Shown here piece after piece: positions 1 to 11,977 of a stretch of DNA of 64,000 nucleotides. Each line of letters begins with the position of its first letter. The first letter of the stretch is position 1. The position numbers were made by a program, and so were the translations under genes. The DNA is from Poa pratensis. Lineage: Eukaryota > Streptophyta > Magnoliopsida > Poales > Poaceae. The notes below the pieces were generated by a model. That model ran no database searches, was not told the DNA's origin, and worked only from the letters and a program-made list of their open reading frames with translations. The DNA lies in the NCBI GenBank assembly GCA_947311845.1, contig CAMZMU010000107.1, forward strand, positions 22,606,119 to 22,670,118. Direction: 5' to 3'.

Positions 1-2284
1 TGTCCTCTTGCTGTAACAAGAGACTTTGTTTTAGTTTAGTTTCTGGAATTTTTAATAAAGTGCCAAGTTTTACTCATTTTGGTTTGAAAAGTTGCTTATA
101 GCGTTCGGAGATTTTATTCCTGCACGAATCTGTGCACGGTATGATTTTTAATTCTTATTCTGTAACTCCGAATGAGCTCATATTTGAACTGTAGTTGCAA
201 CTTTTCATCCTCTGTATGCATGAATTTTTCGGAATTTTTCGACAAAGTTAAGTAGGGTAGAAAAATACGTTTTGCTGCTGCTGTTTTTCTGGACAGATTC
301 TGTCCCATTTTGTTTGATGCATGCTTTGAACTTTTAACTTGAATCTTTTTGATCCAATTGAGTTTATGAGTAGGCATACAACATTATACACTTTCTGGAC
401 ATCATATGAATTTTTGTTCAAGGATTATATGCAGCAAGAAATCTATTTGTTTATCACTACTAATGCACCCCACAGAAAAGAAATGGGAGAAACGGTGTTT
501 TGAAGTTTTTTCACAGGGATTAGAGGAGATGCACCAAGAGCTATCCAAGGATGGTGAAGACCATAAGCTTGGGGATGTGAAGACAACCCCACTGGACCTA
601 CACACTCTCGGTTTGCACACGTCTAACTTCTGTTTTTCGATCGAAACACTTTATCGCATAAACTTGGAGCGTCTTTTTGTTTGTTTTGGTTTGATTTTTA
701 TTTTGTGAGACCACCACACTATCATTTATATATGAGAGAGCTACTGGAAATTTGGGTTGAATTATGTTGGATGCTATTATAAGATTGGGAAAAGGGATGT
801 TGAGTTGATTTTAAAAGATACATATAGTTGCATGATTCATGAGCTTGTTAATGAGTAATAATTTGCAAGTATTTTATCAAGAGCTATCTTTTATTCATGT
901 TTTGATGCTGAATGTTATTTACTTGTTTAACATGGATTAGTTAGTTCTATGGACACTCATGCATGCATTTAGATGGTCAACTTTCTCCCTCTTGCTAGCC
1001 CAAAAATTCCAACAAGCAAAAACTTGTTTCCAACACCTTCAACCAAAGTTTTTCCAGTGAGTCCACCATATCTACCTATTAGCTTTATGCTATTCCGAGT
1101 ATGTTTATCATGATATTTGTGTTATCTATACCTCTGAATGAAAATGCTTATGTTGTTGATTGTTATGGGAAAAGTTGGTTATAGAGCTCTCTCGAACTTG
1201 ATGCACACTTTACTTTCATTGCATAAATAAAATATGACCCATTGTGATTAAAATTATGATGTTGTGGGCTTGACAAATGTCTTTGGTTGAGAGTTAGCTC
1301 ATATGTGCTGTCACATGGCAAGCTTTCAACATGCACTTCATTTCATTTAGTTGATATCATGTACTTTTGTTTATGGATGCTTACCATGGGTGAAATAAAT
1401 GTGGAAATGAAGTGAGTTTAAATGAGTTTGTATAAATGGTTAGAGAGACGCCTGGGCCGCTAATCTAAGCCATGCATCATTCATGGTGGAAATTTACTTA
1501 CATGCTATGGTGAACCTTCTGTGATACACCTTACAATAAAAAGCTATCTAATGGTAAATAAAAAGGGTGTTGAGATTGTTCATTGTGTTTGTTTGTCTTG
1601 TCATTTTGATATGGGCTTGTTCCATATCCTGGGACAAGAGGTACCCCAGTTGACGCTCTTAATGATACTATTATTACTTACAATGATATTTAACTTGAAC
1701 TTGCTTTGTTTCCCAAGTTGAGTAACACATGGAGTAGGTACTTGTATTCAAGGGGCATGAGACTTTCAACCTGTACTTTGTCAAGCACACTACTCATATT
1801 TGCTTTCACTTTAAACTTAATCATTCAAGATGCTATGATAGGGGAATGAGAGCTTGACACCAAGGATTACCACATTACAATCATTAACTTAAGTAGAGAA
1901 GTTCAGAAGTTAGATGAAACTTATTCATGCTTTACCTCTACTCATATATATATCTTTCCAAAGTGTCCACCTTTTATATTCAGATTTTCATCAATACTCT
2001 ATGACCATTATAGGATGTTCTTACTTTCATTATGCATACATGTGGTCCATAGTACTTTCTTTTATGTTACACTTTGTGAATTATCATTGAACATCCTTGC
2101 ATTGAATACTTGATATCACTTCATAAACTATCTTGCATATTGCTACTCCTTTTAAGAATGAATCATTTGACTCTATGTAGCAATAGTAATCATCTTTGAT
2201 ATCCATTGATAGTATTAAATTGCAAAGTCCATGTTAGTTTTATCACCTTCATACTCGAGGACGAGTATAGGTTAAGCTTGGGGA
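1..2284 (+). mobile_element. Internal 3' region of an old Gypsy retrotransposon (partial)
   Basis: AT-rich sequence with no usable reading frame. It ends in a purine-rich tract at about 2264-2284 (GACGAGTATAGG, then AAGCTTGGGGA) directly before an LTR start. That wording is typical of the polypurine tract of Athila/Tat-type grass Gypsy elements, so I read this as the 3' non-coding part of such an element; its coding part lies left of the window. Family assignment is inference. Confidence 0.55.
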
Positions 2285-3972
2285 TGTTGATGCATGTAAA
2301 ATGCATACATGAACTTTGCATTATTTTACTTATATTCCAGTCATATTTGCATCATATAAGGGTTATATCACTGTTTTATAATGATTTTGGGAATATTTAT
2401 GATTTTCCTATTTTTATGGAATTAACCCTGCGCAGGCAGAAAACCCTATTTCATATTTTAATGTTTCAGGGACCCAAACGACGTCCAAATGACCTGGAAA
2501 TTTACGAGCATCAGTTTTTGGAAGGAAGAAGACTTGGGAGCGAAGGAAGCGAACAAGCGGAGGCCCGAGGCCAAAGAGGGTGGCCCACGCGGCCAGGTAC
2601 CTGGCCGCGTGGGACCCCCATTGGGCCTCGAGCTCCGTTGCCGTCGATCTTTCTCCACCGACTCCGTTTGACCTAAAACCGACTATAAAAATAGTCCCCG
2701 ACGTTCTCTGGAAGGAGCGCCGCAGAAACACAGAAACACCGAAACAGAGACCTGGAGTTGCAGATTGGAGGGGGAAAACTCCGGCGGGGCGCTGCCGGCG
2801 TGGTCTCCATCTTCTCCAACGACTTCTCCACCGTCTCCATGATGAAGAGGGAGTAGTCCACCTCTGGACTATGGGTTTGTGGAAGTAACTTATGTATCTC
2901 TCTCTCTTGAGCTTCACTAATTAGTACCGTATGAGCTGCTGAACATGATTACGGTCATCTATGTAATACCTTTGTGGTGGATCTTTTTATGAGTTAATAT
3001 ATGTTTGAGATTGCAATGGTTTTGTTTCAGTTATGAAAGTAGATGCATATTATGTACCCCGTTCTTATTTACTTGTCATGATCAAGCATGTTTATGAGAG
3101 CGTGTGAGGGGGAACGTGTGCATTAGTTGGAGTAACGGGGGGTGGCTAGTGCAGTGAACGTGAGAGAAAGTTCTGCGATCCACTTGGGTATCTTACCTTA
3201 CTTTGTTGCCTCACTAGGGATAAAAAAAATACCATGCTACCGGAGATGTGGGTGTGACCATTGCCACTACTCCATGACTAGATCTAGCATGTTCTTATTT
3301 TAACTTCATGTCATGATACTTATTGCTATACTCTGAGTTATCTTAATTACTGAGGTGTTATGATTTAGTTCGCATCTTGGTGGAGTATAAGAGAGACTAA
3401 TAACCAAAAGGTCTCTATGTTAGGACGTGATGCCCATATAATTATAACTTGTCATTAAACTGTTGTGTTGCAATCTCATATGTCAACTCTAGTGTTCCAT
3501 TGTCTACCACTTTATTAAAGAGAGAGTGCATTTGTGAAACCATGAACCCCGGTCCATTTTTAATCATAAGAAACACCTTTCCAACCACTTTTACCACTTT
3601 TCCATTTTCTGCCATTTAAAAATCCGAAAATACAAAAACACTTTTACATCTTGCATTCATCATATAAAACCCAAAAATATCATTTATCATTGCTACCACC
3701 ATCCTTGCATATTTATTTACCACCATTGCATATTTATTTCTTGTTTGCATTGCATATTATCTTGATATCATTCTCACACCTTGTGCTTGACAACCACTAG
3801 GTGAGGTTGAGGACCAAAACATTTACTTTGTTTTGTAGGTAACCAAAAGAAGGATAGGAAAGATAAATCTTCACTACTGATTCCCCGAGAGTTCGATATT
3901 AAACCCTCGAGTCACCCCTCGTGGGGAAAACACGTCTTCCACTTACTACACACTCTGCACTTGGAGTCTCAA
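2285..3972 (+). mobile_element. LTR of the old Gypsy element (3' LTR)
   Basis: The LTR starts with TGTTGATGCATG right after the purine tract. It carries a TATA box (CTATAAAAATAG, about 2683-2694) that would drive element transcription. The right edge is uncertain: the last LTR-like sequence (GCACTTGGAGTCTCA) ends near 3972 and the neighbouring element starts abruptly afterwards. No second LTR is in the window, so age cannot be estimated. Confidence 0.55.
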
Positions 3973-5368
3973 CCTAACCCATTTACTTTTCACGCAGGTA
4001 ACTACGTGAAGGGCCATCAGCCGGGTGGGGTGAGGACGGCCGTAGGCGGGCAGGCGGGGCCGCCACGGCCGGACGGAGGCGAAGCAGCCGGCGCGGAGGA
4101 GCCGGGCGCGGCGCTCGGGGCGCAGTCGGCGAGACGAAGCAGCGCGGGAGCCGCCGACGGGGCGCAGGCCAGCCGGGGCGCGCGGAGCCGGCCCGGGCGG
4201 CCAGACGCGGCCGCGGGGCGCGCAGGCGGCGGGATGGAGCAGGGGCACGGGGGGCCGGAGCGGGTCGACGGAGGACGCCGGGGCCGGCCACGGCCAGCCG
4301 GGCGCACGGCTCGACGGGTGGCGGAGGCGGCGAGCCGGCACGGGCAAGGCGGTGCCAGCCGAGAGGCGGGGAGCCGGCTGGCGGAGGCTCGGCCAGACGG
4401 CGACGACCTTGGCCGGAGGCTGTCGGAAGGCGGAGCTGGGGGCGGCGCTGTGGGGAGCCGGACTGGGAAGGCGGAACGGGAGGCGTTGCGGGGAGCCGGA
4501 CCGGGGAGGCGGGCGCGTGCGCCGGCGCGGAGGAAAGCCGGAGCCGGGCTAGCCAGGGGAGCTCGGGCGGCCGTCGGGCGCGCAGGGGCGATGAAGGACG
4601 GGCTCGGAGCTGGCGCGACGAGGGGGAGCGGGCACGGCCGCGGAGGCGAGGCTCGAGGAAGCCGAGGCCGGCGCGGGCGCGGCCGGCAGCAGGGGACGGA
4701 GCAGCCGGTGCGGGCGTCGACGGGGAGCAGCGGGAGACGCACGGGCGTGGAGAGGAGCTTGGGCTCGGGCGCAGAGGAGAGGTCGACGGGGACGGGCACG
4801 CCGTCGAGGCAGAGCAGCTCGGGCGCCGCGAGGATGAGGCCGCACGGACACGCGGGTGGAGGTTGGTGCAGAGGAGCTGGGGGTGCCGCGAGGGAGCCCG
4901 GACGGAGCTGGGCACGCCGTCGAGGCAGAGCAGCTCGGGCGCCGCGAGGATGAGGCCGCACGGACACGCGGGTGGAGGTTGGTGCAGAGGAGCTGGGGGT
5001 GCCGCGACGAGCACGGGCAGCCGCAGCTCGACAAGGGCGATGACGACGGAGGTACGGGAGACCGGCGACGCCGAGCCTCCGGGCTTCTCCGGGAGGTGAC
5101 GCCGAATGAAGACGACGCGGACGCGAGCACGGAGTCAAGGCGACGCCGAGCCTCCAGGCTTCTCCGGGAGGCGACGCGAGCCTCCGAGCTTGCCGAGCCT
5201 CCGGGCTTCTCCGGGAGGTGACGCCGAAGACGCGGATGCGAGCACGGGAGCCAAGGCGACGCCGAGCCTCCGGGCTTCTCCGGCAATGGCGAGACGGCGA
5301 TGACGACGATGAGTGGTCCCGCCGGAACGGAACTCCGGTCACCGCTTAGCCCCACGGTGGGCGCCAAA
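3973..5368 (-). mobile_element. Truncated GC-rich interior of a minus-strand LTR retrotransposon
   Basis: Read on the minus strand, the sequence just inside the LTR (5368 downward) is TTTGGCGCCCACCGTGGGGC, a primer-binding-site-type sequence shared with other grass Gypsy elements. The rest is very GC-rich and repetitive. A motif of about 28 bp (GCCGAGCCTCCGGGCTTCTC core) recurs near 5070, 5145, 5190 and 5260. Long open frames occur in several frames at once, as expected of GC-rich DNA, and none shows a gag or pol domain. The left side stops near 3973 without a second LTR, so the element is truncated and was probably non-autonomous. Confidence 0.6.
4794..5009. repeat. 116-bp tandem duplication in the GC-rich interior
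   Basis: The block starting GGGCACGCCGTCGAGG at 4794 repeats almost perfectly from 4910, offset 116 bp. The copies share the stretch through GGAGGTTGGTGCAGAGGAGC and diverge after about 5009. Confidence 0.8.
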
Positions 5369-6233
5369 TGACGAGGGATCTTCTCGGCATATGCCACGGG
5401 ATGGCTTATTTGAGGGGTAGCTACGGCACGAGCGACGGCGTTCCGGCGGGATCGTGCGACGGGCACGGCAAACACGGGGATGTACCCAGGTTCAGGGCCC
5501 TCGCGAGAGGTAAAAACCCCTACGTCCTGCGTCGATCTGTATATATGGTGGAGTATATGTGGTGCTACACTTTGCTCCTTGAGCTGTACATGGTCCTAGC
5601 TAGCTTTTAGCTTGAGCTGCTTGCTTGTGTGCTTGAGGGAGAGGCTATCCAGTACGTGAGCGAGAGAGTGGCGAGAGCAGCTTGCTAGCTTGCTTCCTGG
5701 CTAATGCGTGAGTGAGCTGTAAGGAGAGTGGATCGATCCCCTTAGCTTGCTCTTCCCTGGTGCTCTTATAGAATGAAGCCCAGGGGACAAGGGTGAGACA
5801 AGCGGGGGACAAGCGGGGGGCAAGCGGGGAACAAGGGGTGGCCCACCGGCCCAACTTCACTATTCGGGGGACAAGTGAACACGGGTGCGCCGCCGCGCAG
5901 TGTTCTTTGTCCCGGCTGCGTCATGCACAGGGCAGCGGGATGGTTTGTCTTGTCGGCGTGTGTCCGATGAGACGAGTGGTTGACTTCGTGTAGCAGGTAC
6001 GCAGCCGGACGGAGAGCGGCCAGCCGGACTCAGCGTCGCTAGCCGGAGTCGGACAGCCGGGCAGAAGTCGAGTAGCCGGACTCGGGCCGCCAGCCAGAGT
6101 CGAGCGGGCGATGGAGGTCGGGCAGCCGGACCCGGGCCGCCAGCCGGGGTCGGGCAGCCGGACTGCTTCTTCTGTTCTCTTGCTTTCTTGTCGAGTCGCC
6201 GACTGTGGTGACCCGGGGTTCATCCCCACGTCA
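5369..6233 (-). mobile_element. LTR of the minus-strand element (865 bp)
   Basis: Bounded by perfect 5-bp inverted ends, TGACG at 5369 and CGTCA ending at 6233, with the primer binding site directly outside the 5369 end. A TATA-like CTATAAGA lies on the minus strand at 5764-5771. Within it, 6002-6168 is a degenerate repeat of about 30 bp built on AGCCGGACTCGGGCCGCC. Only one LTR is present; the other was lost with the truncated interior. Confidence 0.75.
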
Positions 6234-7612
6234 CTTACCTGTTGGACTGAGAACAAATAAACACTCTTGTGATACGTCAGGTTTGTGATTGCCGTGGGAT
6301 CGTGTAAACAATCCTTTGACAACCGTGCGAGCCATAACCTAAACCTTCTGTTTTTATTCTATTTTCAGTGTCAGTTTCCATTTTTTATTTACTATATATT
6401 AGTTTTATGTTTGTTGTAATTGCATTTTAATGGCAGGAGACAAACTGACTGAAACTTCGGGTATTTTTAGTCACACGCCCCTGGACTGTCTGAAGTAACC
6501 TAAAACATTTTTTACATACAAGTATACTTGACTGATTAGTTCTACTGACGTGAGGTTAAATACTTGCTGAGCATAAGGTAGCTAGAGGTAGATCAATATT
6601 GTTGCATCAAACAAACCAACCATGAGACACCAAAGGCAACAACGTCCATCTACATGCCTACAAAAGTCCAACCCAATTGCGTGGACTTTCACCTTATCGA
6701 TCGCATCCTTAATTTGTTTGGATGGAAAGAAACATACATCACTGTCTCGCATTGCACAGTCCCTACTGAATTGGAACATCGACGTCGCAACGACGATATA
6801 ATTAAAGGAAGGGTGTATGACAGCGAACCTGCAGGCAGAGAGAACAGCAGGAAATATATATATGTATGTTCAGCGCCATCCACATCAAACTTTTATGCAG
6901 CTGCGATTCTTGATAACGAGTATTCCTCACCAGATCGGACGGCGCATCAAGGCGCCGATATATGCATGCAGCATGCACGATTGCACGAGCGACAAGCTAG
7001 GGCATCAGGCCATGCCATGCAAAACACCGAGCTTAGCTAGGGAAGCTAGAAAAACGCACGGCTAGAACAAATCGACCACTTGAAGAAGAAACTTGTCATG
7101 GATTAAACACGATGTCAAAGAAGCAACAAACCTCCAGTACACGCCTACTTACATGTTTCTTGGACCAAATATGAACTCTCTAAGAATAGAATAATAGACA
7201 AGTTTGAAAGAAAAAAATCTCCAAAAATAGAATAGCCTAGTTGGCTAGCTGGTCACCCGCACCGAGCTACCTCAAACAAATCCGAATTACTTACTCCTCT
7301 CCCCGTCTTCACCGTGGTACAATACATTACAAATTATTACCCACTCTGTTTCTGTCATATTTGTTTTCCTTCTTCCGTTGTGCTGCCTCTGAGCTGCAAA
7401 TACAAATCCAGCTAGATCTTGTGATCTGCAAAGTTTCCCGGTTTCTCCTATCCGGATGGTAAACTCTGGAAAGGAGTGACTTAAATGTTGTCACCAACCC
7501 AACCCATCATCAATTTACTTACGGTCTCGTACTGCTGCTCTATCTACACATTCAATGTCCGGTATCTTGCCAACAGCACGAAGCATGGCGCACCTACGCG
7601 AAGGAAGGTCTT
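6234..7612. other. Intergenic, no gene seen
   Basis: Mixed AT-rich sequence. Open frames are short and show no recognisable domain. The right end holds the presumed 3' untranslated region of the CYP86A gene. Confidence 0.6.
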
Positions 7613-9255
7613 CTACGCGCACGGCGCTGTGGCACTTGCTGCTGCTGCTGCGGCGGCGGCGGCATCCACGCCGCCGCAGGGCTCGTCGAGGACAGGGACG
7701 AGGTCGCGAGGACATACCTCCATCCGTAGCCCGTCCTTCATAAAGAGCGTGAGCGACATCTTCTGCTCGACGCGGTGTCCCGGCGCGACGGTGAGGCGGT
7801 GCCTGAGGAGCACGCTCCGGCGATGTTCTTCATCTGCAGGTAGGCTAGGTCCTTGCCCAGGCATATCCTCGGCCCGGCGTTGAACGCGACGAACCTGTAC
7901 GAGTCGTGCTGCACGAAGGTGGTTCCGTCAGCCGACAGCCACCGCTCTGGCCGGAACTCGAGGCAGTCCTCGCCCCATACCGTCTTCATGCGGCCCGCGG
8001 AGTATATGGAGTAGGTGATCGACGACCCGGCCGGAACGAACGTGCCGTCGGGGAGGTAGTCGTCGGCGACAACGTGCTTGGAATCCTCGGGGACGGACGG
8101 GTACAGACGGAGGGTCTCCGAGAGCGCCGCCTTGAGGTAGACCAAGCGGTCGAGCTCTTCGAAGGTGAAGGGCTCCGCCAGCCACAATGCCGGGTCGTGG
8201 GCGCCGCGTGACGCGGCGAGCACGGAGCAGAGCTCGCGCACGATGTTGCGCTCCACGGCCGGGTGCGTGGACACGAGCCAGAAGAACCAGGAGAGCGCCA
8301 CGGAGGAGGTGTCGCGGCCGGCGAGGATGAAGTTGAGCGCCACGTGCTGCAGCGACTCGTCCGAGTAGGAGCCCTTCCGCATGAACCGGGAGAGCAGGTC
8401 GTCGTGCTGCGTGGCGGCCACGGTGTCGACGCACTTGCCGTTGCTGCCGGCCGCGAGCTCGAGCTTGCGCGTCTTGATGACCGCGGCGAGGTACTGGTCG
8501 ACGTGCGCCATGCTGCGGGTGAGCGTGGTCTCCATCCCGAGTCCCAGCCACTTCTTGCACCGCCACAGGCACTCCGGGAAGATGAACCGGTTGAGCGTGG
8601 CCTCCGTGGCGCGGTCGAAGGCCGAGGCGAACTCGTTCTCCGGCAGGCCCTGGGCGAGCGTCTCCGGGTCCTTGCCGAACGCGAGGCCGCAGATGTTGTC
8701 GAAGGTGAGGCGCAGGAGGAGGTCCTGCAGGTCGACGTGCGCCTTGCCTGCGGCCGCGTCGGCCAGGATGGGCAGGAGCCTGTGGTGGATGGAGCGGGAG
8801 ACCCACCGTGACATGGCGGTCCGGAGCGTGCGCGTGGTGAACTCGAGGGCCGCCGTCTTGCGCTGCGCGATCCAGGTGTCCCCGTCGGAGTTGAAGATGC
8901 CGTCGCCAAGGAGGTCGTGGAAGACGCCGTGCCAGAAGGGGCCCTTGGGGTAGTTGTCGAAGCGGGACTTGAGGACGTGCTCCAGGTTGCGCGGGTCGCA
9001 GGTGACGGTGACCAGCCCGCCGCGGCGCGCCACCCCGGGCACCGCGAAGATGCAGGTCTGGTAGGTGCCGCCGGACCGGCGCAGGTTGCCCGCGATCCAC
9101 TCGTGCATGTCCTCGGCGTGCTGCACGAGGCCGGGAAGGCTGCCGAGCACGGCCACACCCGCGGCCCGCGCAGGCCCTGGGACATCCGCCAGAACCACGC
9201 CATGTACGCGGCCACCGCCGCCACCACCACCACCACCACCACGTCCCACCTCCAT
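7613..9255 (-). CDS. CYP86A: CYP86A-like cytochrome P450 (fatty-acid omega-hydroxylase), frame broken as read
   Basis: CYP86A enzymes are ER-anchored haem monooxygenases that hydroxylate the omega end of long-chain fatty acids for cutin and suberin monomers (family knowledge). The main minus-strand frame (9255 to 7738) shows the I-helix AGRDTSS, K-helix ETLR, PERW and haem loop [10 protein letters not shown]. The frame breaks in three places. Near 9240 and again near 9150 the N-terminal anchor ([13 protein letters not shown], then GLRGPRVWP) lies in another frame, and near 7820 the C-terminal part ([14 protein letters not shown] to the stop at 7613) moves to a third. The latter two fit one missing G each. 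The total span is about 546 codons, normal for the family, with no intron. Good conservation outside the breaks argues for sequence error rather than decay, but a recent pseudogene is possible. Confidence 0.85.
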
Positions 9256-9418
9256 TGCCGGCGCGCCTCAAGCAGAGCTGCGGCGAGTGTGAGTACGTGC
9301 TAGGTGTATATACTCCGATACTGGGTAAGCCAGAATGGATCTGACTATGGAGTTAAAGAAGGCTGGCTGGCTGGCTGTAATAAGTGAGTCCACATGAGGA
9401 TGGCAGAGCGCATCAGGG

Positions 9419-9426
9419 TTTTATAG
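9419..9426 (-). promoter_or_regulatory. Putative TATA box of the CYP86A gene
   Basis: CTATAAAA on the minus strand, about 165 bp upstream of the ATG at 9255. A second TATA-like site (about 9306-9312) is too close to the start codon to be preferred. A short GGCT repeat (9361-9377) lies in the presumed leader. Confidence 0.5.
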
Positions 9427-9634
9427 AACAGGTCGATCAGAGCGCTGCACGGTTGAGACGGCGGGCTGGCGATTTATTGTTGTTGAGAGCCTGCCAGCGC
9501 GTATTGCTGTACCCGGATGCAGCGCTACGATCTAGTAGCAGGACCTGCATGTATATACTGACAGAAGGACTGGTGCGCGAGCGAGCCAAGCTAGGTGGGC
9601 TTTCGACCGATCGAGGAAGAAAAAGAAACGGGCC

Positions 9635-9653
9635 GGGGGGGGGGGGGGGGGGG
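9635..9653 (+). repeat. Run of 19 G residues
   Basis: Uninterrupted G homopolymer about 380 bp upstream of the CYP86A start. It could form G-quadruplexes, and its true length is likely unreliable. Confidence 0.9.
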
Positions 9654-9749
9654 AGGTGGACCATAAATTGCCGCCGAGGGTCGTTGGTCGACCCAGCGAC
9701 CAGGGCGCACCGGTTGAACCAACTAGCGCGGCCAACCAAGCCATGCAAT

Positions 9750-11116
9750 TCCACCGTGGCGTACGTCCTCTCCCTCGTCCCCGCGTGGCGATGGGAGGGT
9801 GATCTAGATCTCCACCGCCGGCAGTCCCTCCCTCCTCTCCTCCTTCCTCGCATTACGGAGGATGTGACCGGGCGAAACCTAGTCGGGTTTGGCGGCGATG
9901 GGGGATCGCTCGTCCTGTCGCGTGCGGGTCGACGCGGGCCGATGCTTCGGGCTAGGACATGGTGTTGTCGGGCATCATGACGTGTTCATCTGTCGGCGCA
10001 TGGCGTTCGTGCATTGGAGGTGCGACGGATTGCGCGGTAGGCTGCATGTGGCGGTGGCGGATCCAGGCAGGCGCACCTGGATCCTCTCCCTGCCAGCGGC
10101 GTTTTCTTGGGTTCGATAGGGTCGATTCGGGTGTGCTTAGATTTGTTTGGCCTGATGTAACATTTCCTTATGTGGTGAGCGTGTTCGACGACCGTCTACG
10201 TCTCCACATCTTCGAGTTCGAGGGACTACTGCTGGGGAGAAATCCCTCGCCCAATTCTTCCGTCATGGATAATGTGGCGTCGTCTGCGGGCGCCGCTAAC
10301 CTCCTTGGAAGGTATCGTCACGATGGCGGTCCTATCGAGCTCTGAGGGAAACCCCACGTTTGGCTTCCCGGACCAGACAATGGCGGCATATGGTGGCATC
10401 AACTTCTTGGAGGCATCGTTTGGGAGCTCATATATGCTCGTGGGATCTCGAAGGCATGGCAGTGTTGGACCACCGCGTAGACTTGACTGGAGGGATCATC
10501 TGCTTCGGGTAAACCCTATACCTAGGTCTCCCGGATCGAACGATGGTGGCATCTGGCGTCTCACTGCTCCTGGGGCCATTGTTTTTGAAACAAGTGTCGA
10601 CTAGAAGGGAGCGGATGCGTGGAGGCGTATCTAACGGGTCAAAGACGACGGGTCTCGGTGGCTTGGTGCAGCGGATGCGTGATGATGGACGCGCACATGA
10701 CGTTTGCGTTGTCTGACGTCATGGCGACATCGAAAGCAGGCCTGACAAGGCAATTGCGTTGATCCCTCCTCAAAGCGGAAGACGACGGCAGTGGTTTTAG
10801 TGTGTGCATGTGATTCGCGTTGAGGGTTTGCTAAACTGGTTTGTGCTCCTGGCTCGCCGTTGGGCAGCATGGTTGATGCCTCTGAATTTAGATGATGTGC
10901 GTAGGCGTGTGAATAGGACACACATCTCCGATCAGGTTCACCCCTTCATCTAGATTGTAAGTGTTGCGACGGATGTCGCTTGGAAGGTGGTTTTCGGTTG
11001 ATCGATATATTTATTTATAAACCTTTATGGTATATTTTAATATTACTAAAAAGATTTTGTGTGAATAACTTCGATGCAGATGTCGGGAGTTTCCTCCTCC
11101 ATTTCGAAAAAAAAAA
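9750..11116 (+). mobile_element. Poly(A) retroposon with 13-bp target duplication
   Basis: Flanked by exact 13-bp direct repeats CAAGCCATGCAAT at 9737-9749 and 11117-11129. The 3' end is a run of 10 A (11107-11116). These are hallmarks of target-primed (LINE-type) insertion. The 1.37-kb body has no reverse transcriptase or other recognisable domain, so it is a non-autonomous or 5'-truncated retroposon mobilised in trans (inference). It sits about 0.5 kb upstream of the CYP86A gene. Confidence 0.8.
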
Positions 11117-11129
11117 ACAAGCCATGCAA

Positions 11130-11977
11130 TGCCAATCACCGCGACCCCGCGTCGACGCTGGCTACATCCATCGCCTGCCTACCCAACGGTGGAGGGAGCC
11201 CATTGATTGCATGGGGTGCATTGAAGCGGGTGGTGGAGGGAGACGCTTAAATGGCGATCCATCCGTCCATCCATCCATCACCCCACCATCTTCTTCGCTG
11301 GGTAGATTAAGATACAGTCGAGCATGATGCGGTGAAGTGCAGTGCGGCTGTGCAGTGCAGTGCGACGCCGAACAATAACGCCGCGGCGACTCCGGCGTCC
11401 GGCCAGCTCGAGCCGGCGTGGAGCGTGTCGCGTGCAAGGTAGCATGCGGCGAACATGACCACGTGGCGTGCAGCTACCTCTGACCGATACTCCGGGTCTT
11501 TCTTCTTGCAGACAGGGCGAAAGTTCGCCTGCTGGAGCAGTATAGTTACTTGCAGTTAGTTGGGTCTGCGACGGTTGGCTCAACCAACTACATCTACCCC
11601 AAGACACGAGCTCTGAACTTTCACAAAACAAAATGTGAGTTGTCTGTCGGCTAGGGAGAAAAACTATGGCTCCGGATGCACTCTTTTCTCGGCAAGCCTT
11701 TGCTTGCCAGTGTCACTTTTCTCCAAAGGACTAGAGATCAGTCACTCGACCACTAGCTAGTCAGGGTACGGTGGTGAGGAACGCAAACAGTGTGTGTCGC
11801 GTCCTTTTAGCAAATCGAGTAAGCAACAAGGTTGAGCTAACCACTAGGAACCACTAGTAATAGCTAGTTGATCGAGTACAAGAAAAACCGCAACCATATG
11901 CAGCTTTGAGTTAACCCGAAACATATGGGCCTTTTAATGCCATTCAAGTTGTTGTCCAAAGGCAGCTTCAATAGATT
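11130..11977. other. Intergenic, no gene seen
   Basis: No coherent coding frame or repeat structure recognised between the retroposon and the LINE remnant. Confidence 0.5.

Noticed and set aside
3961..5475. Long Pro/Arg/Ala-rich open frames on both strands
   Set aside because: They overlap in several frames at once in GC-rich tandem repeats, show no domain, and lie inside a truncated LTR element.
7928..9303. Other long frames overlapping the CYP86A gene on both strands
   Set aside because: They are GC-driven shadows; only the frames with P450 motifs are real.
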